A stretch of 64,000 nt of DNA, from the NCBI GenBank assembly GCA_022410635.1, contig JAJVDF010000003.1:2297235-2361234 (forward strand), written 5' to 3'. The position numbers were made by a program, and so were the translations under genes. Origin of the DNA: Tretioscincus oriximinensis (taxonomy: Eukaryota > Chordata > Lepidosauria > Squamata > Gymnophthalmidae). Positions 1 through 11,394 of the stretch are shown one piece after another. A model generated the notes under the pieces. It worked only from the letters and a program-made list of their open reading frames with translations. It had not been told where the DNA came from and made no database searches. Numbering within the stretch: the first letter of the stretch is position 1; each line of letters starts with the position of its first letter.

Positions 1-656
1 TGATTCACTTCCGATCAGTATAGACTGATCAGTCAGTTCCAAGTATTGCTAACTTCAGAAATGATAGTATCTTCCACCTGGACTGTTGCATTTCCCAACT
101 GTTTTCTAAATAGTAAACCAGGGCTGGAAGGAAGTGTTGCAAACTGGATATTACCCACCCAAACCAGATGCAGACATTTGGAGCCTTCAAATGAATTCTA
201 ATTATCTTGAAAATGAACACAACACTGTCTAAAAGTCTCAAAAATTGACCTCGGCAGAACAAAGTTTTGTTCTGAGTGCCTCTTCCCCAGAGAAGCCCCG
301 TCCTCTGATAGGTCACTATTTGCACACTGAGTTCAGCACTGGTCAAGTTGATCAAGATTGCCATTTCCCAGCCAGTCCCACTATCAGCAACAACACAGCC
401 CCATCTTGCCCTTTTCATATTTGGGCTGCTGCTGTTCCTACTGCCAGTCCTGTTGCAGTTTCCTGTAGCAGCTGGGCATCCAAGCTTCTATAATAAACAC
501 TTGTCATCATGAAAAAACAATGCAGAAAAGCAAGCAGAAATACAACCAGAAACTATGAAACCAGAAACAGAAATTCTACCAGAAGTTGCAAGACCGGAAG
601 TTGGTAGTTTTGTTCCGGTTGACAACTGGAACCTCGTGTGTAAGATCTTATTTTAC
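1..656. other. Intergenic DNA, nothing recognised
   Basis: Downstream of the 3' end of GPM6A. Short open frames on both strands show no recognisable protein. No repeat family was identified here. Confidence 0.5.
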
Positions 657-953
657 AGGCATGGATAGCTCAGTTGCTAAGGAATCTGTCTCTCATCTGG
701 GAGATGGGGTTTCGAAGCCCTGTGTCCGACGTGGGGAGGGGTGAGCACCTTCCACTAGCTTGTAGCTCTAGCCAACCCAGCTATTTGAAAGCAAGGAGTG
801 CAAAAAATTGCAACTGACTGCAAGTAAAAGATGGTGGAGAAGATAGAACATGACCCTTCAGGCAAAATACCCTTGTAAGCCGCTTTGCGTCCCTTTGAAA
901 GGTGAGAAAAGTGGGGTATAAGAACCCAGTTCTTCTTCTCCTTCTTCTTTTCC
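657..953 (+). repeat. tRNA-derived SINE (family A), near full length
   Basis: Head contains an A-box-like TAGCTCAGTTGCTAAGG and a B-box-like GGGTTTCGAAGCCC, as in RNA polymerase III promoters. The body carries GTGAGCACCTTCCACTAG and GCAACTGACTGCAAGTA. The 3' part ends GTGGGGTATAAGAACCCAG followed by a (TTC)n tail. Eight or more copies of this family occur in the window. Confidence 0.85.
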
Positions 954-955
954 TT

Positions 956-1671
956 AGTTAAAAGGCATTCCCTCTACTCAGAAGGCAGAGAAATTCAAAA
1001 ATTTTGTTGCAGGTAATCAAATGGACTGTAACACAGGCCATATGCACACGGTGGGGTAGAAAAGGAGGTTAGAACCCAACATAACCCTATCACCTACCTT
1101 AAAAATTTGCAAGGAGGAACTCGGTAAGGAAGAGGAAGCTGGTACCATGCATATCAATTCTGCAGCCCTTCTCGCAGTACCCGAAGTCCCACGATGGCAT
1201 GGCAGACACCAGAGGGCTACAGGCAACTTCGATAGAAAAGAGGTATGTTCCACACTGATTCCTGAGGATGAGCTTTTTCCTGGGTGTGTGTGTCCTAGGG
1301 GAACAACAGAAGCTGCATTGCCCTTTGAGGCAGAGGGATCATGATAATCCTTCCAATTNGGAAGAAAAACGGTTCTGATTTATAGAGGGTACGAGTTAGA
1401 GCCAAGATCAAAAAATGCTTTCCTTCTTGCCCTAACCTTGGATCCATCCNTTTGACAGCCATAAAAGAATCGCTTGCGGAGTGGATAGCAGAGTTCCCAT
1501 ATGCCCTCATTTGTCAAGGGAAGTGCTGGATCTCTAGAAGATGCTCACAATTTTTTAAAAAAATTGGGCTTGACATCCTGATTTTTAAAATCTGGAGACT
1601 TCTTTAGACTACTATATCACATCATGTATGTCAGACATTGTGATGGAGACAGTTCATGGGCCTGAGTGAGT
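956..1671. other. Intergenic DNA, nothing recognised
   Basis: Moderate GC. Short open frames only, two with unresolved N bases. No repeat family recognised. Confidence 0.4.
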
Positions 1672-1895
1672 GAAGAACATAAGAACAGCCATACTGGATC
1701 AGGCCACAGCCCATCTAGTCCAGCATTCTGCCTCACACAGAGGCCACCAGATGTGCCTGGGCAGTCTGAATAGAGGAAAGCAAAATATGCTCCTGTTCAT
1801 GACTCCCTGCAAATGGTGTTCCAGGAGTCCTGCCTGTTGCTCCATCCTGGAGGCAACATCCAGACATCCATCCACATGTATGACAGCTAATAGAC
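1672..1895 (-). repeat. CR1-type LINE, 3' end fragment
   Basis: The plus strand reads GAACATAAGAACAGCCATAC, then CATCTAGTCCAGCATTCTG and CCTGTTGCTCCATCCTGGAG. This is the reverse complement of the CR1-like 3' end used by many copies in this window. The sense strand is minus and ends in a TTATGTTC-type tail. Confidence 0.8.
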
Positions 1896-2392
1896 CACTC
1901 CGGAAGGTGAGGCGAGATTGCCTCTGCCTGTGTTCTGGCTCTTGGGGCCAGGGCTAGGGCAGCAAGGATAAAGCCATGGCAGCTGGCATGGTGGTAAGAC
2001 TTGCTTCTGNGGCCAAGGCAGCACAAGCAGGCACACTAGGACAGTGATTGCTGCCAGGCTGGTGGTGCTTCTGCTCATGCTTCTGATTCTGATCCAGCCG
2101 CTGGCACCTGTCCTCACCTTCCACTTTTCCCATTAGCCTCTAAGGTGGCACAAGATCATTTTGTTAGAAAATGCCTGCCTCAAACATCTTCAGTAAGCTT
2201 ATAGTGACACCTTGTGGCTTCTGCAAAATTCAATGAATAACAATGATTAAAATCTTTGTTTTCAGTTATTATAAACGATGATTAACGATGGCTGATTATC
2301 GAAATCATTGTTCTGCTTGGTTTAAACATTATCACTACAAAACTGGCCAGACACACACTGTGTGACACTTTTCTACNGCACTCAATGCAAAG

Positions 2393-2712
2393 TGTTAACT
2401 TTAGCTTATAAGGCCCTAAATGAGTTGGGACCCCAGTGGCACACTAGGTCTAGCAATACTGGTTGCTAGGAGACAAAGGGGGAGCATTGGATGACAATTC
2501 AGCACATCAGGAGGAAGGGAGACTGCATGGACGACAGTGTGCACGTGGTAACTGCCGATCGTCATTCAGAAACCCTTTGAAGTCGCAGCTCTTTAACGTG
2601 TTCTTTGGCTGAAGGAACAGCCCCTTCCCCATTTTCACGCACTGTTTTCAAATATTAATTTTGTACTGTTGCTTTTGTTGTTAACTANCCTGAGACTTTC
2701 AAATACAGATGA
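2393..2712 (+). repeat. L2-like LINE 3' region (family C), degenerate
   Basis: Contains CTTATAAGGCCCTAAATGAG and GAGTTGGGACC, and ends with a degenerate CCTGAGACTTTCAAATAC, the tail motif seen in cleaner copies as CCTGAGACCTTCGGGTATAG. Identification rests on these blocks only. Confidence 0.45.
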
Positions 2713-2967
2713 GCCAATTTCAGCAAAGTCTGTCAAAGCTAAAAGGGTACACCAGTTTTTGAGTTGCTAGGCCAATGTTATTAAAAACCTGCTGTTTTGG
2801 ACTGTGAAATGCCTTCTGCAGACTGGAAGGAACTACCACCCAATTCAGTTTACATTTTTGGTATGTTCGGTTGCTGCTTCTTTTGGATTCTTTCTTTGCT
2901 TACTTCTGAAGACGTTCTTCCATTGTACTTCCAGCTTATACTTACTACTTAGTACTTATCTACTTTT

Positions 2968-3035
2968 ACTTATATCCCACCCTTCNCCACAGGTCACAGG
3001 GCGGGTAAGAGAAGATAAAAAAAATACATATTAAT
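2968..3035 (-). repeat. L2-like tail fragment
   Basis: TTATATCCCACCCTTC followed by AGGTCACAGGGCGGGTAAG resembles the reverse complement of the family C tail. Short and diverged. Confidence 0.4.
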
Positions 3036-3041
3036 AAAACA

Positions 3042-3500
3042 TTGAAGAACATAAGAGGAGCCCTTCTAGTCCAGCATTCTGTCTCACAAAGTGGCTCACC
3101 AATTGCACCTGGACAGTCTGGAACAGAAGAAGGCAAAATATGTACCTGTTCTCGATGCCTTGCAAATGGTATTTCAAGAGTACTGCCTGTTGCTCCATCT
3201 CAGAGGCAAATCAAGACATCCATCCTATTTATACCCTCGATGTCCATGAACTTGTCTAATCCTTTCTTAAAAGCTATCCAGGCTGCTAGGCACCACCACC
3301 TCTTCTGGAAGTAAATTCCAAAGGTCTATGATCCTCTGGGTGAAAAAATGGTATCCCTTGCCTGTCCTTACCCTTCTGCCCATCAGCTTCAAGGAATGCC
3401 CCCTGGTCCTAGTGTTATGCAATAGAGATAACACTGAAGAGGCCCAGATACTGCAGCCAGATTTTATGAGGGAGAACCATACCTTTCCTGCCTCCCTGCT
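3042..3500 (-). repeat. CR1-type LINE, 3' region
   Basis: Starts GAACATAAGAGGAGCCCTTC and continues through ATTCTGTCTCACAAAGTGGC, the block around TCTTCTGGAAGTAAATTCCA and GGCCCAGATACTGCAGCC. This is the same order of blocks as other CR1 copies, with the sense strand minus. A foldback element begins shortly downstream at 3554. Confidence 0.85.
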
Positions 3501-3553
3501 TGGAANGACAGAGGGAATTAATAGTCAAAAGCCTGTGAGAAAAAATAGGTTTT

Positions 3554-3737
3554 TAGGCTGACCAGATGACCCCTTTTGAGGGGGTTTGAAAACCCGGTTT
3601 TGGGGTGCCTCCCAGTTTTTTCTGAGGAAAACTTTTTCAAAAAAGTTTTTTTCCAATTTTTTTTCCTCAGAAAAAACTGGGAGGCACCCCAAAAATGGGT
3701 TTTCAACCCCCCCAAAAGGGGTCATCTGGTCAGCCTA
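3554..3737. mobile_element. Palindromic foldback (MITE-like) element, copy 1
   Basis: 184 bp with inverted arms of about 70 bp. The left end reads TAGGCTGACCAGATGACCCC and the right end GGGGTCATCTGGTCAGCCTA. The arms continue inward through CCCAGTTTTTTCTGAGGAAA and its complement to a T/A-rich loop. Open frames on both strands are by-products of the palindrome. A second copy lies at 35293-35491. Confidence 0.85.
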
Positions 3738-3754
3738 TTTCTACGAAGCATCAA

Positions 3755-4045
3755 AAAGCAGAACAATGTAGATACCTGGCAAGCCTCTAGAAAGAGGCTG
3801 CTCCAGAATCTGGGAACCACCACAGGGAAGGTCCTCCTACATTTCCTTATCTCTTGCATCTCTGGAAGGGGAGGAACTATCAGAAGGCTTCTCCTTGAGG
3901 TNTTAGCCCACACAGGCAGGGAAGTCTATATGGGAGAAGGCAGTCCTTCCGAAAGCCAGGGCTCAGGCCATCTAGAGCTTTCTATGCTAACATCAATGCC
4001 TTGAATTGGGCTCTGTAGCAATGTGCATCTGGCCAGACATTCCCA
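3755..4045 (-). repeat. L2-like LINE 3' region (family C)
   Basis: Contains GGGAGAAGGCAGTCCTTCCG, CCTTGAATTGGGCTCTGTAG and related blocks. Similar blocks recur at 60512-60640 and 30950-31010, and I associate them with the reverse complement of reptile L2/CR1-like LINE 3' regions. Confidence 0.5.
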
Positions 4046-5880
4046 TACAATTTTGTCATACAGTTTTTAAAAGAAGCTTTAAAACCCTCCTAAGTTCCTT
4101 GACTTGATAGCAACTCTTCTGTAGTAATATAAGCCTAGAGTTCACTGGACATCTCTTACTAATATCCCAGAAATCTTGTCTGACAGTAGTGATAGAGGCT
4201 TGAATTGCCTCAGAAACTTTATAAGTCTTCCCACTCCATCTGACCTTAACTCCTTCTCATCCTGAGGGTTACATTTTTGCCTCTGTGAAATGGGATATAA
4301 CAAACCTGGGGGTAAAATAAGTTTTTTCTTTTTTTCTTTTCACTCTATTAATTCTGATCCCAAACCACAGATTTGGCTAAGGGCCTCTGCACATAAGAAG
4401 CGGATATTTATGTTTTCCATTCCTGATATTTATTAACATTTTTTTTTGTTTTTAGTCAAATTTTATAATTGCTTATCAAATTATGCATATTATAATTGCA
4501 TTTCACGCTTTTGTTTGGAATGCTGATGAACAAATAAATGAAATTATTGTGCTTACTGATCAATGCAAACCTTCCAGAAATGTGTTCATGTGCAACAAGA
4601 AACATTAATATATAGTTTAATTCAAGAAATGGATACAAACTTGAAACGATTAAAATCTAGTTAAGAAGCCCATAAAAGCAGGCTAGGGTTCGAGTGCTAC
4701 CACAGTGCTATTGAAGTGAAGGAGAGGTATGGCAGCAAGGCAGCATTGCACAAATGGCATACCGGGCCCTGTGAGGAGGGCTTCCGCTGTAGTGCATCCA
4801 GCTACCACAGCCAATGGCGATGCCTCAGTGGATGGGCCATTGGCCCTCATGTGTTTGCAATCACGGCACCACCAGGCCATACCCAGCAAGGCTGCTCCTT
4901 ATGCTACAGCATGTAACATGATGTGGCAGATATGGGGTGCTGGGCTTTAAATGTGTGTGTGAGAGAGAAAGAGAGAGAGAGAGAGAGACGGTTGCCGAAT
5001 CCAAGGTTCCAAATGGTGCCATGGGTCCATAACAACTAAAGACACAGTTTAGAATTTTGGGCTTGAAACCTTCCTANCCATAGTATGGATATAGACCTGT
5101 TAAACCCATTTATTTATTTCATACTAATCCTTCATTGATATTACTATTAAAACAGAAGACTCTTGCCGTTATATTGTATTTTTTAAGCCCATGATGACAG
5201 GAATGAGAAATCAGAAATAATTTTTTTAATTTATTAAAATAATACTTTAATTAATTTGTTAATGTACCTAATTTAATTTGCTGTATTCTGCAGAAACAAA
5301 ACAAGACATTTTTGGTGGTTTATACCATCTTTGTAAAGCTAGAATGAGGCTGGACAAAATAAATTGATTCTTATTTTGGAATGCTGGTTGATTAATGCAG
5401 AAATTTCAAAATTCAGGTACAAAATCAGTGTAGCTCAATTATGTAACTTAGTAGGAATTTCCTACCTGAACAGGTGCATTTCTGGCCACTAGATGTCCGC
5501 ATTATATAAGTGTCTGAGCAGGATTGTTTAGCTTGGGGAACTACTGATGTTCCTGAATTCTTTCTTCACCTAGCGTGCAGGGCTGTCTCCAGTGGGGCTA
5601 CCATGTAACATAGGAAGCTTAATTTAGAAGTTTCTGGGGACCAGCTCTAATCCTGTTCAAAACTCCCTCCTCCCTTCCTTCACCTCACCTTTTTATAATC
5701 ACTAAGACAGATTCTGCAATTGCTGGAAGTTTATAGGAGCCTTCCTCCTCTGAGATACTTATAAAGAGTATCCTGTAAGTATGATCCATTCATACAGGAC
5801 AATACAGTATCATTTTGGACCACTTGGCTCCTGCTATTGCACAGGTAAAGCACCCAGATCACTGTGATAGCCCCAGATGC
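4046..5880. other. Intergenic DNA with little recognisable content
   Basis: Mostly AT-rich. A GC-rich patch at about 4680-4945 gives short overlapping open frames with no recognisable protein. The only clear repeat is a (GT)n(GA)n microsatellite at 4952-4988. Confidence 0.45.
4952..4988. repeat. (GT)n(GA)n microsatellite
   Basis: GTGTGTGT runs directly into a GA dinucleotide array with one interruption. Confidence 0.9.
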
Positions 5881-5881
5881 A

Positions 5882-6022
5882 CTGCTTGCTGATTGTCAAG
5901 AGAAAGTTCAGTGGTCCCTCCCCCCAAATACTATTGGATAGTTTGCTGTCAATATCAGAATCTTTTGCTTCTCGCACTCACGTTTTCACCAAACTATCCA
6001 CACATCACAGCCACTGTAATCT
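5882..6022 (-). mobile_element. Family E MITE-like repeat, fragment
   Basis: The reverse complement of the block ACTATCCACACATCACAG and TTGGATAGTTTGCTGTCAAT matches copies at 7131, 12588, 21645, 24893 and 49126. Confidence 0.65.
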
Positions 6023-6094
6023 GTCAGTTTATACAAGGGGTGTTCAGTACATTAACTACCTGAATATGAAAACAAAATTACATGAGAAAATTAT

Positions 6095-6512
6095 TTTCCC
6101 TGTCATTCAATACTAGAACCAAGGGGTGTTCCTTAAAACTAATAGGCAAAACAGTTGGAACAGACATGGGGAAGCAGTTTTTTCACTCAGAGTGTCATTG
6201 GAATTTACTTCCAAAAGAGATTGTGCTACCTAGCAGCCTGGTTAACTTTAAGACAGGATTAGGCATGTTAATGGAAGCAAAGGATATACATAACTATTAG
6301 GATGGATGTCCTGATATTGCCTCCAAGATGAAGCAACAGGCAGAAGTCCTGAAGTACCATTTGCAGGGAGTTGAGAACAGATGAAGATTTTACCTTCTTC
6401 TGTTTCAGACTTCCCAGGTGCAATTGGTGGATCTCTGTGTGAGACAGAACATTGGACTAGATCAGCTCTGGCCTGATTCAGCAGGGCTTATGTTCTTATG
6501 TCCTTATTTGAT
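6095..6512 (+). repeat. CR1-type LINE, 3' region
   Basis: Sense orientation. Blocks run from CTAGAACCAAGGGGTGTTCC through TTGGAATTTACTTCCAAAAG and AAGACAGGATTAGGCATG to GCAGGGCTTATGTTCTTATG, ending in a TTATGTTC/TTATGTCC tail. Confidence 0.85.
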
Positions 6513-7047
6513 CCCAAATTTGGTTAAATGTGTACCATTTTAAGGGGAAAGTCCTGTTTTTGAATGGCTGTTTCATCATTTCCAAATCTTATAAGCACCA
6601 TCATTTCATAGTCCATTGGGGCTGTGACCAAGGGCAGAACTGCTACCAAACTAATAACAAAGAAAGAAAATTTACAATTCCTGAAACCACATTTTAACAA
6701 ATTGAGTATTTATGCAGCTATGAAACGGCTAAAGCAGAATCTGTGTGAGATTCCCTATATTAATGAGTGCCTTCATCTCAGGATTGGGCCTCATCTATAT
6801 AGCAGCCAAAGTCATGGTATCAAACAANATTATAAACTTCATAACAACCACATGCGGTCCAAATGCCTGGGGTGCAGCGTAGCGGCCACATTTACTTGCC
6901 ATCACNTGCCACTGTACAGCAGACACCATTTTGGGGGTCTGCACGTCGTACGGCTCCTTGCATAGGAGGGGTACTCATAAGATAGGTTTGCGTCTAAAAG
7001 TAGGAAGTAGATGGCTAGGAATGCCTACTTCCAGCTCCGTCTCATCC

Positions 7048-7131
7048 ACTGGTTTTTATTGTCAACTGCCCTATATGCCCTTCAGGTATAGCGTGNTATA
7101 GAAATGTAAATAAATAAATAATAAATAAATA
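7048..7131 (+). repeat. L2-like tail with (AAAT)n
   Basis: TTTTTATTGTCAACTGCCCT, then CCCTTCAGGTATAGCGTG and TATAGAAATGTAAATAAATA. This is the shared family C tail, ending in an AAAT array. Confidence 0.75.
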
Positions 7132-7757
7132 AATGCTGTGATGTATGGATGGTTTTGGCAAACAACTGTGAGACTGAGAGATGAAGGAATGTGATATTGA
7201 CAGCAGACTCTCCAATAACATTTGGGAGCTGGCAATGATGGTGTAAAATCAAACTGAGAAACTTGGAAGGCGGGTGGAGGGGGGGGNGACTTCCTTGCCC
7301 AGCNANNCCCTATCCGGTCCCACCTTTTTTGGTCACATGACTTCTGCCCCACTCATCACAAAAGGTGGCATGAGAACCAGTTGCCACCTTAAGCAGAACC
7401 AGAACAGGAAATGACATCAGTGGTGGGCGGGGAACCTGATGTCGAATGACCATAAGGCGGTGGGGGGGAGGCATCAGCTGGTGGGCAGGGCAGTGGGGAG
7501 AGAGAAATTTGTACAATTGAATTTATTCCTCATAAGGAATTCTGAAACAGACAAAAATATGGTGCGAGTTTGGGATTCTCATATAATTTCCAGCATTTGT
7601 TGGGTTGGTGGGGCTCTAGACTTCCTCTGTTTAAACTAAATGGCTGTTGTCAGGAGCTGACAGAACAGCAAAAGTCAGAATATAGTGCAAAGGTGAACAA
7701 GCGAATTAAGAAACAATAATCTGGATTATTGGAATAAACATTTGCCGTATGGATGCA
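7131..7757 (+). mobile_element. Family E MITE-like repeat interrupted by unrelated DNA
   Basis: Family blocks at 7131-7265 (GTGATATTGACAGCAGACTC) and 7640-7757 (ending GCCGTATGGATGCAATCC) flank about 375 bp of GC-richer sequence absent from other copies, so the copy appears to carry an insertion. Confidence 0.55.
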
Positions 7758-9164
7758 ATCCAAAAGTTCTTTTCCCTACTCTAATCTGTAATGCGACATT
7801 CGGCTTTGTGATACGATTGCTGCTGAATTGTGTTGCAATCCCACCATAGTTGATGGCTCCCAAAATANTCCATCTGAAGGCTACTGAAATCAAAACGACC
7901 AAATCCCAAAAGGAAAGAAAATTAACCTAAATATCTTTGAATAATTAAAACACTACGGATTTAATGTCTCTAAAAATAGAAATATCTAAAAGTCCAAAAA
8001 ACGTCAAGTAATATGCTGAAACTGCATCAAAACTTGTCTATAGCGGTCAAAGCCATGATGTTTGACAAAAAATATGTACAATAAAGGTGTAGCAGGGATG
8101 AACTAGGACCGCGGGGCACATTTCGATCTGGTGTCTCCTTCAGTGGGCAGAAAGTTCCACTAGACAATCCATAATAAAAATGGAAAAAGGAACTGGAACC
8201 ATTAACCGATGCAATAGGAGAAGGTAAATATATACTAACAATGAAATACACATTTATAAAATGTGAGTGCAAGAGGTTCTACAGTGAGGAAGACCTAGAA
8301 GATACTATTTGGAACCACTATGGCATCACTATGGCTGCTCGTGCACGACATTTTTCTACCTCGTTTATAGCACAATCNTTTGGGCACAAGTGCTTAGCGT
8401 TTTTCAGTAGTTGTCCCCAATAAACACAGTTTTTCCCAGAATAAACTATTGCTCAGATATTCAGGCATTGTTCCGGAGAACTGACATACTCTCGCGACTG
8501 TTTGCGTGTGCACAAATTAGACATAAGATGTTAAAACAATTGAGAAAGGGGTAGTTGTTTCTATTGGCTGTTTCAAGTAAAAAAAAAATTATCCACTGCG
8601 ATGAGATCAATGAGCGATGTTACGAAACTGGGAAATATACATGTTTGGTGTACATGGACACAATTGCTGTATTCGATTATAAATTTTAGCAGTTTATAAG
8701 TTGTCGTGTGCACCTAGCCTCTGATGCAATTTTTGCATATTGTTGGAACTTTTGGGGATTTTTAGATATTTTTATTTTTACAGACGTTGAATACATAGGT
8801 ACTGAGCCTTGTTCTGGTCTGTATCGTAGTACAGAGCTTGGTCATCTACANGTCATTGTAGACTATGACATGGGGCCAGCCATAATCTAAACTAGCATGT
8901 AGATAGCAGGCATCTATTCCGAGTTATAGGCCAGAATAAAGCTCAAATGGGGACAGAACCATAATGTTTTAATTGTTCGGTAATATATGGGCTTGGTTCA
9001 CTTTCAGGTTTGGTACCTCTTTGGTTTGCGTTTACGTTGTTTGCCTTTAGGCAGATGAATGAGAGGATTTCTCTGAATGGAGTCAGAAAATAAATGCTTC
9101 CGCTAAAACTTTAATTTAATGTTTTATATAAAAGGCAGGGGAATGAATAACAGACAACCTGTAA
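7758..9164. other. Intergenic DNA just past the GPM6A 3' end, nothing clear
   Basis: AT-rich. Possible degenerate DNA-transposon pieces near 8785-8965, suggested by partial resemblance to 61380-61475, but no confident class. Confidence 0.4.
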
Positions 9165-11241
9165 GTACACAAAGTACACAAGTGTATTTATTACATTTTT
9201 GCAAGCACTTGGTTCTACATTTCAAAAACGCCACCACCAAGCTGTTGGCACATTTATGTACAAAACAGATTAATCGTAATGCCTGCTACAAAGCATTCTT
9301 TGTGAAAATACAAACTCTAAGACCAGAGAAAAGCCAAAAAGCATGAACATCATTACATGGTTTTAAAAGACACGGTTTTAAAAATCATCACAAACCATTT
9401 TTAAGACACAAAGCTGAAACACTACAATATAGAATCGAAGGAGGTTCATAATACATTTTCCAGAACTGTAAATACTGGTACTGCACTTATCTGAAAATGT
9501 TGACCCCGTAAGACGGTAAAGTGTAAAAATAAAATCAAAATGAAAATAACATTTTTTCCTTAAAAAATAATAATAATAATTAAAATTAACTAATACTACT
9601 TGATGCATGAACATGCCACAAGTAACTATAGTATTACCCTCTACTTACTACAAGAATTGTTAAAAATTACTGATGATGCATTACTATTAATAGTACAAAT
9701 AAGAGTTTTACTCAAGAACTTTTATTAGAAATGCACTTACACCGAGAGAGAATTCACAATGGTCCAATAAGTGCACAAAACTAGCTTTTTTTGTTTAAAC
9801 ACTGACAAAAATGTCTTGTCAGGATACATCACTTTAAAAGACACTTTACAGCATTCTTGTAGCATTAGAAATAGGCAGAAATTAAAAAAACACCAATTTT
9901 GGTCCAATAATACTGATTTTCCCCCCATTCCCCCTCCTTTTTTGTGTATTTTTATTTATATTTTTAATACAGGTACAGCTTTCGGATAACATGACTGACT
10001 TTTCTCTTAATATTTTCTTACTCAAAATAAAAGTTCAAATATATCACTAGCACTTCCAAACATTTGCTCCATTAGCAGCCATTAACCTCATTTTAATATA
10101 ATACAGGTAAACCGGTATGTGTGTAGGAAAGCTACAAGCCAGGCTATTACATTTATGGAAGCCTCCTTTAAATATATCACATACAGTATATGTATAATTC
10201 AGACAGGTGCAATCCACTTAAATTTTCAAAGCAGGTAAAAAGAGTTTCGACTCTTAAAGGTTGCTGTATTATAGATATACCACTTTCATAAATGTAGCTT
10301 AAGCGTTAATAGTTCACATCAGCACATGAATAGCTCCTATTCAGCATAACCATTGTGGAATTAACAAAGTGATCATTCTGCAGAAAATCTACGCATAGCT
10401 CTACTGTATGCAACATTGGTCTATACACTGCAGCTTTCGAAATGGAGCTGCGGTATCATATGCTTCGAAAAAAGAGAGTTGGCCATGCATAACAGCACCC
10501 ACAGTTTGCATGCTCTACAATATAAACAGGAATAGCCACCAATGAAACTTCAAAAGAGAAGAATTATTTCCGTTAAGTACATGAAGAATCATACAATGTT
10601 AAAATATAAGAAGCACTTTTTTTTGTTTATTTTTTTTTTACCTACTCTTACAAATTTAGAAATTGCACCTTTGATTGTTTAAAATATTCTCAGGACCCTC
10701 GAACAAGTTTACCCACTGGTCCACATTCTGGCAGGATTTCCAAATCTGAAGGAATGTCAACAGTGTGTCTCGCAATTGATTGCTCGTGATCTACAATGGT
10801 CCCTTTGAAGTATACCTGTAAAGTACTTACCAAAATCCAAACTCAAAAGTATAAAAAGCTATTTTTTTTGTTTCCTTTTTAAAAACATATAAGAAACAAT
10901 GCAAAAAAGGTGTTATGCATAACACATTACAAAGTGATTAAAAAAAACAAAATCAAATACATCCCCGTATTTGACAAAAGTTAGTTTTCTTGATCTAACG
11001 GAAGAGAACCACTTTAGGAATTCAGAAAAGGGCTGCGTTGGGAGCGTCAGTTACACAAGCTATTAACTAATTAGGAAACCAAGTGCTGGACAACCAAGAA
11101 TTGTATAAAGGTGACTGATGGGTCACCCAAACTATCTTTTGTGAGAAGCACTTTTTAAAAAATTCGCTTTAAATGGATAGATGAATGGCCTTCGGTTAAA
11201 CAACAGAGCATTCAATGATAGAAAGTAAGACAAGGTGTTTT
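9165..11241 (-). other. GPM6A: GPM6A 3' UTR
   Basis: Follows the stop codon directly. About 2.1 kb of AT-rich, repeat-free sequence, in contrast with the repeat-dense flanks, which suggests selective constraint. It contains several T-runs on the plus strand (A-runs in the mRNA). I placed the distal end near 9165 because an AATAAA on the minus strand (9187-9192) is followed by a GT-rich stretch. The exact cleavage site is inferred. Confidence 0.75.
9187..9192 (-). terminator. Distal poly(A) signal of GPM6A
   Basis: TTTATT on the plus strand, so AATAAA in the transcript. Downstream in the sense direction lies ACTTGTGTACTTTGTGTACT, a GU-rich element of the kind bound by CstF. This places cleavage around 9165-9175. 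Other AATAAA sites occur upstream at 9721-9726, 9951-9956 and 10626-10631 and may be used as proximal sites. Confidence 0.65.
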
Positions 11242-11394
11242 TTATGTGTATGCATTGAGTCGCTCTTTAGAGCGAGTAGAATGGATGTCGTGAAGTTCTT
11301 GCTCTTCCTTTGACTTAATATCTTCATACTTCTGCATTCTGCATGCATCCTTCACATAAGCCCAGTTGGCAGACAGTACCATGAGGTAGTGAAC
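11242..11394 (-). CDS. GPM6A: GPM6A last coding exon, including stop codon
   Basis: 153 nt of coding sequence. The acceptor is tttgctcctcag before GTT CAC TAC. It encodes [20 protein letters not shown] (end of transmembrane segment 4 and start of the cytoplasmic tail), [20 protein letters not shown] and [10 protein letters not shown], then TAA at 11242-11244. The charged tail has the GPM6A pattern; GPM6B has AYQDIKAKEEQELQDIQ-type residues there and PLP1 a short unrelated tail. The exon continues into the 3' UTR without a break. Confidence 0.97.
   Translation of the reverse strand, partial: VHYLMVLSANWAYVKDACRMQKYEDIKSKEEQELHDIHSTRSKERLNAYT

Noticed and set aside
29..493. Overlapping open frames of 129 and 82 codons on opposite strands
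   Set aside because: No recognisable protein, no splice context and no codon pattern; downstream intergenic DNA.
1295..1510. 71-codon minus-strand frame resembling an exon
   Set aside because: Contains two N bases, no similarity recognised, and lies beyond the 3' end of GPM6A.
3518..4004. Several overlapping frames rich in Phe/Lys on both strands, up to 142 codons
   Set aside because: They mirror each other because the DNA is a palindrome, and the rest is L2-like repeat; not genes.
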